Shown in pieces: positions 41,912-50,614 of a DNA stretch of 64,000 nucleotides. Within the stretch, counting starts at the first letter, position 1; the number at the start of each line of letters is the position of its first letter. A program made the position numbers and the translations under genes. This DNA comes from an uncultured Paracoccaceae bacterium (lineage in GTDB: Bacteria > Pseudomonadota > Alphaproteobacteria > Rhodobacterales > Rhodobacteraceae), in contig CAKZRP010000002.1 of NCBI GenBank assembly GCA_937146765.1, forward strand, positions 1-64,000, in the 5' to 3' direction. Under the pieces are notes generated by a model. That model had not been told where the DNA came from. It made no database searches and saw only the letters and a list, made by a program, of their open reading frames with translations.

Positions 41912-42940
41912 GTGAATAAGACACTGACAACATTGCTGATTTCAGGCGCCGCCTATGCCGTGGCCGCAACTGCCTCACAGGCCTCCTATTGCGAGAGTGG
42001 CCATAAGGTCGTCTTTGCCGGCATCGACTGGGAAAGCGGTGCCTTTGTGACCGAGGTCATGCAGCAGCTCCTCGCCAAGGGATACGACTGCGCGGTGGAC
42101 GCGATCCCGGGCAATTCCGTCACCCTTGAGCAGGCGGTGGCGATGAATGACGTCCAGATCTTTGCCGAGGAATGGATCGGTCGCAGCGACGTCTGGAACA
42201 AGGCCGCCGAGGAAGGCAAGGTCACCCATGTCGGCCAGACCTTTGTCGGCGCTTCCGAGGGCTGGTTCGTGCCCGCCTATGTGGTCAAGGGCGATCCGGC
42301 CCGCGGCATCGAACCCATGCTGCCCGATCTGAAAACGGTCGCGCAATTGCAGGACCCCGAGGTCGCCGCCGTGTTCCGCGACCCCGAGGAACCCGCCAAG
42401 GGCCGGTTCCTGAACTGCCCCTCGGGCTGGACCTGCGAAGGGGTATCGACAGCCAAACTTGAGGGCTACGGGCTCGACAAGCTTTTCGTCAATTTCCGCC
42501 CCGGCACCGGCACCGCGCTCGATTCCGCGATCGCCTCGGCCTATCTGCAGCGCCAGCCACTGCTGTTCTACTACTGGTCGCCGACCGCGATCATGGGCAA
42601 GTACGATCTGATCCAGCTCGAAGAGCCCGCCTATAGCGACGCCTGCTGGGCCGAGCTGACCAGCGCCGACGGCAAGCGCGACGGGGCCTGCGGCTTCCCG
42701 CCGGTGGAGGTCGCCTATGGTGTCAACACCGCCTTTGCCGCTGCTGCGCCGGAGATCATCGACATCCTCGAAAAGGCGGTCTTCCCGCTGCACGACATCA
42801 ACGAAAGCCTCGCCTTCATGAAGGACAGCGACGCCAGCGCCGCTGAGGCGGCGGAGCGGTTCCTGAAAGACAAACCCGAGGTCTGGGAGACCTGGGTCAG
42901 CGATGAGGCCAAGGCCAAGATCCTCGCCAGCTTCGAATGA
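41912..42940 (+). CDS. Betaine-type (ProX/OpuAC, HutX-like) ABC transporter substrate-binding protein
   Basis: 342 aa with a signal peptide (TLLISGAAYAVAATASQA). VVFAGIDWESGAFVTEVMQQ, then DAIPGNSVTLEQAVAMNDV, EEWIGRSDVWNKA and PLLFYYWSPTAIMGKYDL, belong to the OpuAC family that binds quaternary amines through aromatic cages. In Sinorhizobium the related hutX-hutW-hutV genes transport histidine and proline betaine beside hutH. Here the downstream HutH-like enzyme lacks MIO, so a trimethylated histidine derivative is an attractive ligand (inference). Confidence 0.82.
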   Translation: MNKTLTTLLISGAAYAVAATASQASYCESGHKVVFAGIDWESGAFVTEVMQQLLAKGYDCAVDAIPGNSVTLEQAVAMNDVQIFAEEWIGRSDVWNKAAEEGKVTHVGQTFVGASEGWFVPAYVVKGDPARGIEPMLPDLKTVAQLQDPEVAAVFRDPEEPAKGRFLNCPSGWTCEGVSTAKLEGYGLDKLFVNFRPGTGTALDSAIASAYLQRQPLLFYYWSPTAIMGKYDLIQLEEPAYSDACWAELTSADGKRDGACGFPPVEVAYGVNTAFAAAAPEIIDILEKAVFPLHDINESLAFMKDSDASAAEAAERFLKDKPEVWETWVSDEAKAKILASFE

Positions 42941-42947
42941 GACCTGC

Positions 42948-42989
42948 CGTGCGCGCGGCATCGACACTTCCGCCGGGGCCGCGCGCACG
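42948..42989. other. Intercistronic stem-loop after the binding-protein gene
   Basis: CGTGCGCGCGG (42948-42958) is perfectly complementary to CCGCGCGCACG (42979-42989): an 11-base stem with a 20-base loop, 7 bases after the stop. Such hairpins between binding protein and permease often stabilise upstream mRNA, giving more binding protein than membrane components. Confidence 0.55.
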
Positions 42990-43021
42990 CGTCCCGGCCC
43001 CTGCAAGGAGAGGATAGGGCA

Positions 43022-43867
43022 GTGTTTCCCGAAGGTCTCAGCATCTCCATTCGACGTCCCGTCAACCAGTTCATCGAGGTTCTGGTAGCGGATTACGGCC
43101 ATGTTTTCCGCGCCATTTCCGATTTTATCCTGCAGCTGCTGCTCGCCATCGAAGGCGTTCTGCGCGGCGCGCCCTGGTGGGCGATCATCCTCGTCTTTGT
43201 CGGCCTTGCCTATTGGGGTTCGCGCCGCGTCGGCCTGAGCCTGATGGTGGGCGGGCTGATGTTTGCCGTCGGCATGCTCGGGCTTTGGGATCAGACCATG
43301 CAGACGCTGGCGCTGATGCTGATGGCGACCCTGCTGTCGATCCTGATCGGGGTGCCGATCGGCATTCTGACCGCCAAGTTCAAGACCATGCGGATGATCA
43401 CCCTGCCGGTGCTGGATGTGATGCAGACCATGCCGAGCTTTGTCTATCTGATCCCGGCGCTGATGCTGTTTGGTCTTGGCAAGGTGCCGGCCGTGCTGGC
43501 GACCATCATCTATTCGGTGCCGCCGCTGATCCGCCTCACCGATCTGGGCATCCGTCAGGTCAATCGCGAAGTGGTCGAAGCTGTCACCGCCTTTGGCGGC
43601 AGCCCGACCCGGATCCTGTTCAAGACCGAATTGCCGCTGGCCATGCCGACGATCATGGCCGGTCTCAACCAGACCATCATGATGGCGCTGTCGATGGTGG
43701 TCGTCGCCTCGATGATCGGGGCGCGCGGCCTCGGCGAGACGGTGCTGAACGGCATCCAGACCCTCGACGTGGGCAAGGGGCTCGAGGCCGGTCTCGGCAT
43801 CGTCATCCTCGCGGTTGTCCTCGACCGCATCACCCAGAGCTTCGGCAAGACGCAGGGCGGAGAGTAA
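43022..43867 (+). CDS. ABC transporter permease, ProW/HutW-type
   Basis: 281 aa from a GTG at 43022 with GAGAGG upstream. N-terminal amphipathic segment, then about six membrane helices (WAIILVFVGLAYWG; LALMLMATLLSILIGVPIG); the EAA loop region reads NREVVEAVTAFGGSPTRILF. PSFVYLIPALMLFGLG is diagnostic of the ProW/OpuAB group. It pairs as a homodimer with the ATPase encoded two bases downstream. Confidence 0.9.
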   Translation: MFPEGLSISIRRPVNQFIEVLVADYGHVFRAISDFILQLLLAIEGVLRGAPWWAIILVFVGLAYWGSRRVGLSLMVGGLMFAVGMLGLWDQTMQTLALMLMATLLSILIGVPIGILTAKFKTMRMITLPVLDVMQTMPSFVYLIPALMLFGLGKVPAVLATIIYSVPPLIRLTDLGIRQVNREVVEAVTAFGGSPTRILFKTELPLAMPTIMAGLNQTIMMALSMVVVASMIGARGLGETVLNGIQTLDVGKGLEAGLGIVILAVVLDRITQSFGKTQGGE

Positions 43868-43868
43868 C

Positions 43869-44687
43869 ATGTCCGATATCAAGATCCGCAACGTCTACAA
43901 GATCTTTGGCGGCAATACCCAGAAGGCGCTGGAGCTGGCGAAATCCGGCATCGACAAGGCCGAGGTCCTGCGCCAGAGCGGTGCCTCGGTGGGGTTGAAC
44001 GATGTCTCCCTCGACATTCCCTCCGGCGAAATCTTTGTCATCATGGGCCTGTCGGGCTCGGGCAAGTCGACGCTGGTGCGCCATATCAACCGGCTGATCG
44101 AGCCCACCGCGGGCGAGATCTATCACGGCGAGACCAACGTCGTGGCGCTGAACCGCAAGGAGCTGCGCGCCTTTCGCATGCATCAGGTTTCGATGGTGTT
44201 CCAGAGCTTTGGCCTCGAGCCGCATCGCACCGTGTTGCAGAACGCGACCTACGGGCTGCGGGTGCGAGGCACGCCGCGCGCCGAGGCCGATGCGATCGGG
44301 CTGGACTGGATCCGTACCGTTGGTCTGGACGGTTATCAGCACAAATACCCCGCCGAGCTGTCAGGTGGCATGAAACAGCGGGTTGGCCTTGCGCGGGCGC
44401 TGGCGGCAGGCACCGACCTGATCCTGATGGACGAGGCCTTCAGCGCGCTCGACCCGCTGATCCGCGCCGATATGCAGGACCAGCTGCTGCAATTGCAGAC
44501 CGACCTGCACAAGACCATCGTCTTCATCACCCATGACCTCGACGAGGCGCTGCATATCGGCAACCGGATCGCCATCCTCAAGGATGGCAAGGTGGTGCAG
44601 ACCGGCACCCCAGAAGAAATCCTCACCCAACCCGCCGACGATTATGTCGCCCGCTTCGTGCAGGGCAGGAACCGCATTCATGCCTGA
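43869..44687 (+). CDS. ABC transporter ATP-binding protein, ProV/HutV-type (quaternary amine family)
   Basis: 272 aa: Walker A GLSGSGKST, Q-loop SMVFQSFGLEPHRTV, signature LSGGMKQRVGLARAL, Walker B LILMDEAFSALDP and switch His VFITHDLDEAL. The N-terminal KIFGGNTQKALELAKSG extension is the feature of ProV/OpuAA-type quaternary-amine ATPases. CBS domains are absent, as in HutV. It overlaps the lyase start by 8 bases. Confidence 0.92.
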   Translation: MSDIKIRNVYKIFGGNTQKALELAKSGIDKAEVLRQSGASVGLNDVSLDIPSGEIFVIMGLSGSGKSTLVRHINRLIEPTAGEIYHGETNVVALNRKELRAFRMHQVSMVFQSFGLEPHRTVLQNATYGLRVRGTPRAEADAIGLDWIRTVGLDGYQHKYPAELSGGMKQRVGLARALAAGTDLILMDEAFSALDPLIRADMQDQLLQLQTDLHKTIVFITHDLDEALHIGNRIAILKDGKVVQTGTPEEILTQPADDYVARFVQGRNRIHA

Positions 44688-46182
44688 CACCATCCATCTT
44701 GATGCCCCGCTGACCCCCTTCGAGATCGCTCTGGTGGCGCAGGGCGCCCCCCTGAGACTGTCGGAACCGGCCACCGCCCGCATCAAGGCCTCGCGCGAGA
44801 TTGTCGAGTCCATCGTCGAGAAGGGCATCCGGGGCTATGGCATCAATACCGGGGTCGGGGCGCTCTGCGACGTGATCATCGGGCCGAAGGACCAGTCGAT
44901 CCTGTCGCACAACATCCTGTTCAGCCATGCCTGCGGGGTCGGAGCGCCGCTCCCGGCCGAGGCGGTTCGGGCGATCATGGCGGCGCAGATCAACAATTTT
45001 GCCCATGGCCGCTCTGGCATCTCGCTGGAAACCGTCGAGATCCTCGTCGCGCTGCTCAACGCCGGGATCACACCGGTCATGCCGTCGCAGGGGTCGGTCG
45101 GCTACCTCGTGCATTCGGCCTGTATCGGCCTTCTGGTCATCGGCCATGGCGAGGCGATGCTTGGCAACCGGCGTATCAGCGGGGCGGAGGCCTTGGAGCA
45201 TATCGGCGCCACCCCGCGCCGCCTCGGTGCCAAGGAGGGGCTGAGCCTCGTCAACGGGACCCCCTGCGCCACCGGGCTCACCAGCCTCGCCTTTGCCCGG
45301 CTGCACCGGCTGGTCGACTGGGCGGATGCGGCGGCGGCCTTCAGCTACGAGATGCTGGGGCGGCAGAACGATCCCTTCGCGGAACAGGGGCTGCGGCTGC
45401 GGCTGTCCGACGGCGTGCGGACCTCGGCCAACAATGTTCTGGGCTGGCTCGAGGGGCGTGGGGCGCTGGCCGCGGACAAGGCGCGCACGCAGGATCCGCT
45501 CAGCCTGCGCGCGGTGCCTCAGGTCCATGGCAGCGTGCGCGACGAGCTGAACCATATCGAGGTCATCCTGCGCAATGAACTGAGCAGCGTCACCGACAAC
45601 CCGGTGGTCGGCGGCACCCCCGAAGCCCCGGTCGTCTCCAGCCAGGCCAATGCAGTGGGAGCGGCGATCGGCTTTGCCGCCGACCGGCTGGCAATGATCG
45701 CAGCCCAGCTCGGCGCGATCTCGGAACGCCGCATCGACCGGATGGTGAATCCGCTGGTCAGCGATCTGCCCGCCTTCCTCAGCGCCGACAGCGGGCGCTG
45801 CTCCGGGTTGATGATTGCGCAATATACTGCCTCGGCGCTCTGCGGCGAGAACCGGCGACTGTCGGTCCCGGCGAGCCTCGACGGCGGTGTCACCTCCGCT
45901 TTGCAGGAGGATATCCTGACCCACGCGACGCCGGCGGCGGAAAAGGCTCTGCATGTGATGCAGAACTTGCTTTACATCCTGGCAATCGAACTCCTGTGCG
46001 GCGCTCAGGCGCGCGACCTTCAGCCGCCAGTTGCCTGCGCAGGCGGCACGCGCCAACTGCACTCCCGCCTGCGTGAAAAGGTGGCCATCTACCAGGACGA
46101 TCGTCCGTTGAACAATGACATCGAATGCATCGCCGACATGTTAAAACAGGAACCCGCCCACCTGACAGAAACAAGCCTATAG
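44680..46182 (+). CDS. Histidine ammonia-lyase-family enzyme lacking the MIO (Ala-Ser-Gly) motif
   Basis: 500 aa, full-length and clearly of the HAL/PAL fold: RGYGINTGVGALCD (Tyr loop), INNFAHGRSG, PSQGSVG, LGAKEGLSLVNGTPCATG, QDPLSLRAVPQVHGS, ISERRIDRMVNP and SALQEDI. After GSVG (ends 45102) the sequence goes directly to YLVHSACIGL; HAL enzymes have Ala-Ser-Gly exactly here, which cyclise to the electrophilic MIO cofactor. The three residues are cleanly deleted with the surroundings still alignable, and the frame is intact. The HAL SGGNFH-type segment is also changed (VSSQANAVG). It should therefore not deaminate histidine by the classical route. Elimination of a better leaving group, e.g. 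trimethylamine from ergothioneine or hercynine, is plausible. Confidence 0.85.
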   Translation: MPDTIHLDAPLTPFEIALVAQGAPLRLSEPATARIKASREIVESIVEKGIRGYGINTGVGALCDVIIGPKDQSILSHNILFSHACGVGAPLPAEAVRAIMAAQINNFAHGRSGISLETVEILVALLNAGITPVMPSQGSVGYLVHSACIGLLVIGHGEAMLGNRRISGAEALEHIGATPRRLGAKEGLSLVNGTPCATGLTSLAFARLHRLVDWADAAAAFSYEMLGRQNDPFAEQGLRLRLSDGVRTSANNVLGWLEGRGALAADKARTQDPLSLRAVPQVHGSVRDELNHIEVILRNELSSVTDNPVVGGTPEAPVVSSQANAVGAAIGFAADRLAMIAAQLGAISERRIDRMVNPLVSDLPAFLSADSGRCSGLMIAQYTASALCGENRRLSVPASLDGGVTSALQEDILTHATPAAEKALHVMQNLLYILAIELLCGAQARDLQPPVACAGGTRQLHSRLREKVAIYQDDRPLNNDIECIADMLKQEPAHLTETSL

Positions 46183-46183
46183 C

Positions 46184-47107
46184 TCAGTGATCCCCCCTCC
46201 CGTCCGGGGCAAAGGCAGAACCGGCGGCATTGGTGCGGGCGTCAAACAGCGCCGCGATGAAGCCCCGGACCAGAGTGGACTTCTGCACGTCGGGCCGGAA
46301 CAACAGATAGGAGCGAAAATCGGTCGCGGGCAGGAACGGCTTGATCACCAAGCCACGCTCTGCATAGCCCTGAACCGTCAGCGGGTTGACGAACCCCACG
46401 CCTGCACCAGCCAGAGCCAGAGCGCAGATGGTGGCGGAGCCCGGAGTCTCAACCACATAGTTCGGGGTCACTCCGTGGTCGGACAGCACGGCGTCAATCC
46501 GGTGGCGGGCGCGGTCTTCGGGGGCAAGGCCGATCAGGCATTCGCCTTTTAGATCCTCGGGTCGGATCACGTCGAGGGCGCCGAGCGGATGGCCCTGTGG
46601 CATCACGAAAACCGCCGGAAAGCCGCCGAAATACTGGCCGTCGACTCCCGAGAGGTCGACCTCGTCCGCCGCCAGGCCGATGTCGAACCCGCCCTCGGCC
46701 ACCAGATTGCGCACGGTGGAGGAGGAGGCAACCTGCAACGTGATCCTGATCTTGTCATTCTTGCCAAGGAAGCGCGCGATCGCTTCGGGCACCAGACTTG
46801 CCCCCATGGCGGCGAGACTTGCCACCCGCAGGGCACCCGAGCCGTAGTCGCGGATACCCGCTGCGGCGGAGCGCAGGTGGTCAAGGCCCCGAAAGCTCAC
46901 ATCGACCTCGCGGAAGAAGAGCTGACCCTCGGGTGTCGGTGCCAACCGCCCATGCACCCGATCGAAAAGCGAGAAGCCGAGCGAGGCTTCCAGTTCTGAA
47001 ATGTTGCGACTGACCGCAGGTTGGGTCACCCGCATCAGTTCCGCCGCGCGGACGGTGGACCCCGTGATCATCACGGTGCGGAAGGCTTCGAGTTGGCGAT
47101 AGTTCAC
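46184..47107 (-). CDS. LysR-family transcriptional regulator
   Basis: 307 aa. N-terminal winged helix MNYRQLEAFRTVMITGSTVR, then AAELMRVTQPAVSRNISELE; the C-terminal substrate-binding domain starts about residue 90 (GALRVASLAAMGASLVPEAI). It converges with the lyase gene (one base between stops) and diverges from the PLP enzyme gene by 100 bases, so the PLP enzyme/amino-acid transporter operon is its likely target. Confidence 0.92.
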   Translation of the reverse strand: MNYRQLEAFRTVMITGSTVRAAELMRVTQPAVSRNISELEASLGFSLFDRVHGRLAPTPEGQLFFREVDVSFRGLDHLRSAAAGIRDYGSGALRVASLAAMGASLVPEAIARFLGKNDKIRITLQVASSSTVRNLVAEGGFDIGLAADEVDLSGVDGQYFGGFPAVFVMPQGHPLGALDVIRPEDLKGECLIGLAPEDRARHRIDAVLSDHGVTPNYVVETPGSATICALALAGAGVGFVNPLTVQGYAERGLVIKPFLPATDFRSYLLFRPDVQKSTLVRGFIAALFDARTNAAGSAFAPDGRGDH

Positions 47108-47115
47108 GACACACC

Positions 47116-47140
47116 TATAAGATTTGGTAATTGGGTTATA
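47116..47140. promoter_or_regulatory. Candidate LysR-binding dyad
   Basis: TATAA (47116-47120) and TTATA (47136-47140) form an inverted repeat with a 15-base A/T-rich interior in the 100-base LysR/PLP-enzyme gap. Size and position fit a LysR-type recognition site. Confidence 0.35.
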
Positions 47141-47207
47141 CCACCATCTCAGTTGAGTTTATAGACAGAGAGGCGCAGCATCGGTCAGATCAGAAGGAGA
47201 CTGACCC

Positions 47208-48380
47208 GTGCGAGACCTGACCCGCTGCGTGATCCACCCGACCGTCCCGACCGAAGGCTTCGACAGCCTCGCCGTCCCGGTCGCCCGCGCCTCGACCATC
47301 CTGTTCGACACCGTCCAGAGCTACGCCGCACGCAGCCAGCGTGGGCTTGACGGCTATTCCTATGGGCTGCATGGCACGCCCACCACCAAAGTGCTTGAGG
47401 CGCAGCTCAACGCGCTCGACGGCGGAGTGGCAACTGTGCTTCTCCCCTCGGGCCAAGCCGCGATCACAAACATTTTCCAGACCCTGCTGCGACCTGGGAA
47501 CAGCGTGCTGATCCCCGACACCGCCTACCCGCCGGTACGTGGTTTCTGCGAGGGCTTCCTCTCGGACTTTGGCATCGAGACACGGATCTACGATCCGATG
47601 ATTGGCGCTGGGATCGCAGCGTTGATGGACGACACCACCCGGCTGGTCTGGACCGAGTCCCCCGGATCGACCACGATGGAGGTCCAGGATCTGCCCGCCA
47701 TAACCCGTGCCGCCCATGCGAAAGGCGCATTGGTCGGCTGCGACAACACCTGGGCCACACCCTTGCTGATGAAACCGCTGGCGCTTGGTGTCGATTTTTC
47801 GGTTCAGGCGCTGTCGAAATGGGCAGGCGGGCACTCCGATCTGCTGCTCGGGTCCATCACCGTTGCGGATCCTGACCTGCGCCGCCGGCTGCGGGACACG
47901 ATGCGGATGCAGGGCATCGGCGTCTCGCCCGATGACGCGGCTCTGGTGCTGCGCGGGCTCGAGACACTGGGGGTTCGGCTGGCCCAGTCCGGTCGCGTCG
48001 GCCTGGACCTCGCGCGCAGCATCGCGAAACACACTGGACTTCGGGTGCTTCACCCTGCCCTGCCCGGCGCGGTCGGCCACGAGGTATGGAAGCGCGACTT
48101 CACAGGCGCGAGCGGTCTTTTTGGAGTCGTCCTCCCGACAGAGGTCGAACCCCGCATCGACGTGGCGCTCGACCGGCTCAGAACGTTCCGGATCGGCTCG
48201 TCCTTCGGGGGCACCCGCAGCCTTGTCGCGCCGATGAAAGTTGCCCGCGAGGTGCCGGAGCGGGTCATGCAGGGCACGATCCTGCGGTTTTCCATCGGCC
48301 TCGAGGATCCAGATGACCTCGCCGAGGATATTGCCCGCCTTTTCGACGCGCTCGCCCCGGCGGCGGCGGTCGCATCTTGA
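47208..48380 (+). CDS. Cys/Met-metabolism PLP enzyme (cystathionine beta-lyase, MetC-like)
   Basis: 390 aa: YSYGLHGTPTTKVLEAQLNA, LPSGQAAITNIFQTLLRPGN, TESPGSTTMEVQDLPAI, CDNTWATPLLMKPL and QALSKWAGGHSD (PLP Lys) are the fold-type I signatures of the Cys/Met metabolism family; the GHSD variant and overall pattern are closest to cystathionine beta-lyase. It cleaves C-S bonds of cystathionine or S-substituted cysteine. The start is GTG with GGAG upstream. Linked transporter and M20 hydrolase suggest scavenging of a cysteine conjugate. Confidence 0.87.
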   Translation: MRDLTRCVIHPTVPTEGFDSLAVPVARASTILFDTVQSYAARSQRGLDGYSYGLHGTPTTKVLEAQLNALDGGVATVLLPSGQAAITNIFQTLLRPGNSVLIPDTAYPPVRGFCEGFLSDFGIETRIYDPMIGAGIAALMDDTTRLVWTESPGSTTMEVQDLPAITRAAHAKGALVGCDNTWATPLLMKPLALGVDFSVQALSKWAGGHSDLLLGSITVADPDLRRRLRDTMRMQGIGVSPDDAALVLRGLETLGVRLAQSGRVGLDLARSIAKHTGLRVLHPALPGAVGHEVWKRDFTGASGLFGVVLPTEVEPRIDVALDRLRTFRIGSSFGGTRSLVAPMKVAREVPERVMQGTILRFSIGLEDPDDLAEDIARLFDALAPAAAVAS

Positions 48381-48430
48381 CAGCAACCAAGACGCCGCAA
48401 GGCCAGCACCCAACAGGAATGGAACGACCG

Positions 48431-49444
48431 ATGACCAGATTGACCTCACTCGCTCTCCTCACCGCACTGGCGCTACCCTGCGCCGCGGCCGCCGAGACCA
48501 CTCTCGACACCGTCAAGGCGCGTGGCCACGTGCTCTGCGGCGCCGGGACAGGGACGATGGGGTTTTACATGCCCGACGACAGCGGCACCTGGCGCGGGGC
48601 TGAGATCGACACCTGCCGCGCCCTTGCCGTCGCGATTTTCAATGATAAGGACGCCGCCCAGTTCGTTCCCCTCTCGGGTGCCAAGCGCCTGACCGCCCTG
48701 CAGGCGGGCGAGATCGACTACCTGCCGCGCACGACCATCGGCACGCTGCAACGCGACGCGGCGGGCGTGAACTTCATTCCAGCGAACTTCTACGGCTACG
48801 ACGCCTTCATGATGCACAAGACCCTCGGCATCACTCGGGTCGAGGACATGACTGGCGCCAGCGTCTGCGTGCAGAGCGGATCAACCACCGAGGTCACCGC
48901 CTCCGATGTCTCGCGCAAGCTGGGCCTCGATCTGCAACTCACGCTCTTTGAGGATCCGATCGCCGCGCGCGAAGCCTTCTTTGCCGACCGCTGTGACGCG
49001 CTGATCACCGGCAACGCCTTTCTTGCGGCCGTGCGTGCGACGCAGGCGCCGAACCCCGAGGATTACATCATTTTCAAGGCCAACTCCCTCATCAATGCCT
49101 CGCGCCCCGCGGTCCGGCACGGCGACGATCAGTGGTTCGACATTGCGAAGTGGTCCTTCCTGGCCATGGTCCGGGCCGAGGAGCTGGGGATCACCCAGGC
49201 CAATGTCGACGAGATGCGCGAGTCCGAAGACCCGGACGTCCGCCGCTTCCTCGGGGTGGAGCCCGGCAACGGCGCGGCCCTCGGGCTCGACGAGGCCTTT
49301 GCCTACAACATCGTCAAACAGCTCGGAAACTACGGCGAAATGTTCGAGCGCAACCTTGGCATGTCGAGCCCGATGAAACTGGACCGCGACTACAACGCAC
49401 TGGCGCGCGACGGCGGCTTGTTGCTGAGCGATCCGTTCAACTGA
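48431..49444 (+). CDS. General L-amino-acid ABC transporter substrate-binding protein (AapJ/BztA-like)
   Basis: 337 aa with a signal peptide (LALLTALALPCAAAAE). TLDTVKARGHVLCGAGTGTM, WRGAEIDTCRALAVAIF, TALQAGEIDYLPRTT, and DAFMMHKTLGITRVEDMTGA, then VCVQSGSTTE, match AapJ/BztA binding proteins (larger than HisJ-type). Several upstream starts exist; the ATG at 48431 gives the natural signal peptide. Confidence 0.9.
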   Translation: MTRLTSLALLTALALPCAAAAETTLDTVKARGHVLCGAGTGTMGFYMPDDSGTWRGAEIDTCRALAVAIFNDKDAAQFVPLSGAKRLTALQAGEIDYLPRTTIGTLQRDAAGVNFIPANFYGYDAFMMHKTLGITRVEDMTGASVCVQSGSTTEVTASDVSRKLGLDLQLTLFEDPIAAREAFFADRCDALITGNAFLAAVRATQAPNPEDYIIFKANSLINASRPAVRHGDDQWFDIAKWSFLAMVRAEELGITQANVDEMRESEDPDVRRFLGVEPGNGAALGLDEAFAYNIVKQLGNYGEMFERNLGMSSPMKLDRDYNALARDGGLLLSDPFN

Positions 49445-49472
49445 GGTCGGACCCGCGACAGGAGGCACAATC

Positions 49473-50614
49473 ATGCGTTTCGCACATCTCTGGTACGACA
49501 CCCGGGTTCGGGCTCTCCTGACCCAGGTTCTGCTGCTCGCCCTCGTTCTCGGCGGCTTTGCTTGGCTGGTGTCGAATACCGTCACCAACCTGGCCGCCCG
49601 GGGCATGAACATCGACTTCGGCTTCTTCGGGCAGGCCGCGCGGTTCCCCCTGTCCGAAACGCTGATCCCCTACACGCCCGCCGACAGTTTCGCCCGCGCC
49701 TTTCTCGCCGGCCTTTTGAACACGCTGATGGTGGCGGTGATCGTCATCGCGCTTGCGACCGTTCTGGGCTTTGCCCTCGGCGCGGCGCGGCGGTCTGCAC
49801 ATCCGCTGCTGCGCGGGTCTATATCGAGGTCATCCGCAACACGCCGCTGATCGTGCATGTGCTCTTTTGGTACATCGCTCTGATCACCACCCTCCCTCCC
49901 GTCCGACAAGCATGGGACCCGCTGCCCGGCGTCTATTTGACCGTACGCGGAATCTTTCTTCCGTCGCTTGGCCTCTCCGGCATGGGTCTGCTCTTTCCTC
50001 TGGCCGCAGTGCTTATCCTGGCGACGCTGCTGGTACTCTGGCTCTACCGTCCCGCCCGGCGCCACCTGACCGGACTGCCCAGGCTTGCAACCCCGCTGAT
50101 CGCCATAGCGATACTTGGCGCTGCATGGCTGCTTGAGGGGTTAACACTCAGGGTCGAGGCGCCGGAACTCGCCGGTCTGAACTTCCGCGGCGGACTGCGG
50201 ATCACGCCTGAGTTCGCGGCCCTCGTCGTGTCGCTCGTCAGCTACAAGATTGCCTTCATCGCCGAGATTTTCAGGGGTGGCATCGATGCTGTCGACCGCG
50301 GCCAGTGGGAGGCTGCGCGCGCCCTTGGCGTGAAGGAGCGCGAGGTGCTCTGGCGCATCATCCTGCCGCAGGCCCTGCGCATCATCGTTCCGCCAATGGC
50401 CAGCCAGTACCTGACCGCTGTCAAGAACACGACCGTCGCACTGGCCATCGGTTACCCGGATTTCTCGGCGGTGGTCGGCACCATGATCAACCAGTCGGGC
50501 CGTGCCCTCGAAGGGATCGCTGTGATGATGGCAGTCTATCTGACAATCTCGCTTTCGGTGGCGACCTTCATGAACTGGTACAATTCCCGCGTCTCTCGGA
50601 GGGGCAAAGCATGA
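49473..50614 (+). pseudogene. AapQ/BztB-like amino-acid ABC permease, frameshifted
   Basis: The N-terminal part (49473 to about 49814) reads MRFAHLWYDTRVRALLTQVL and ends GFALGAARRSAHPLLR in one frame; the rest resumes as RVYIEVIRNTPLIVHVLFWY in another frame from about 49815 to 50614, with FRGGIDAVDRGQWEAARALG (EAA loop). Homologues carry a few residues between the two blocks, so a small deletion of about ten bases near 49813 best explains it. Either the gene is inactive, which would cripple the transporter, or this is an assembly error. Confidence 0.8.

Noticed and set aside
44680..46182. Ordinary histidine ammonia-lyase HutH
   Set aside because: The Ala-Ser-Gly triad that forms MIO is missing, and no hutU, hutI or hutG is in the window.
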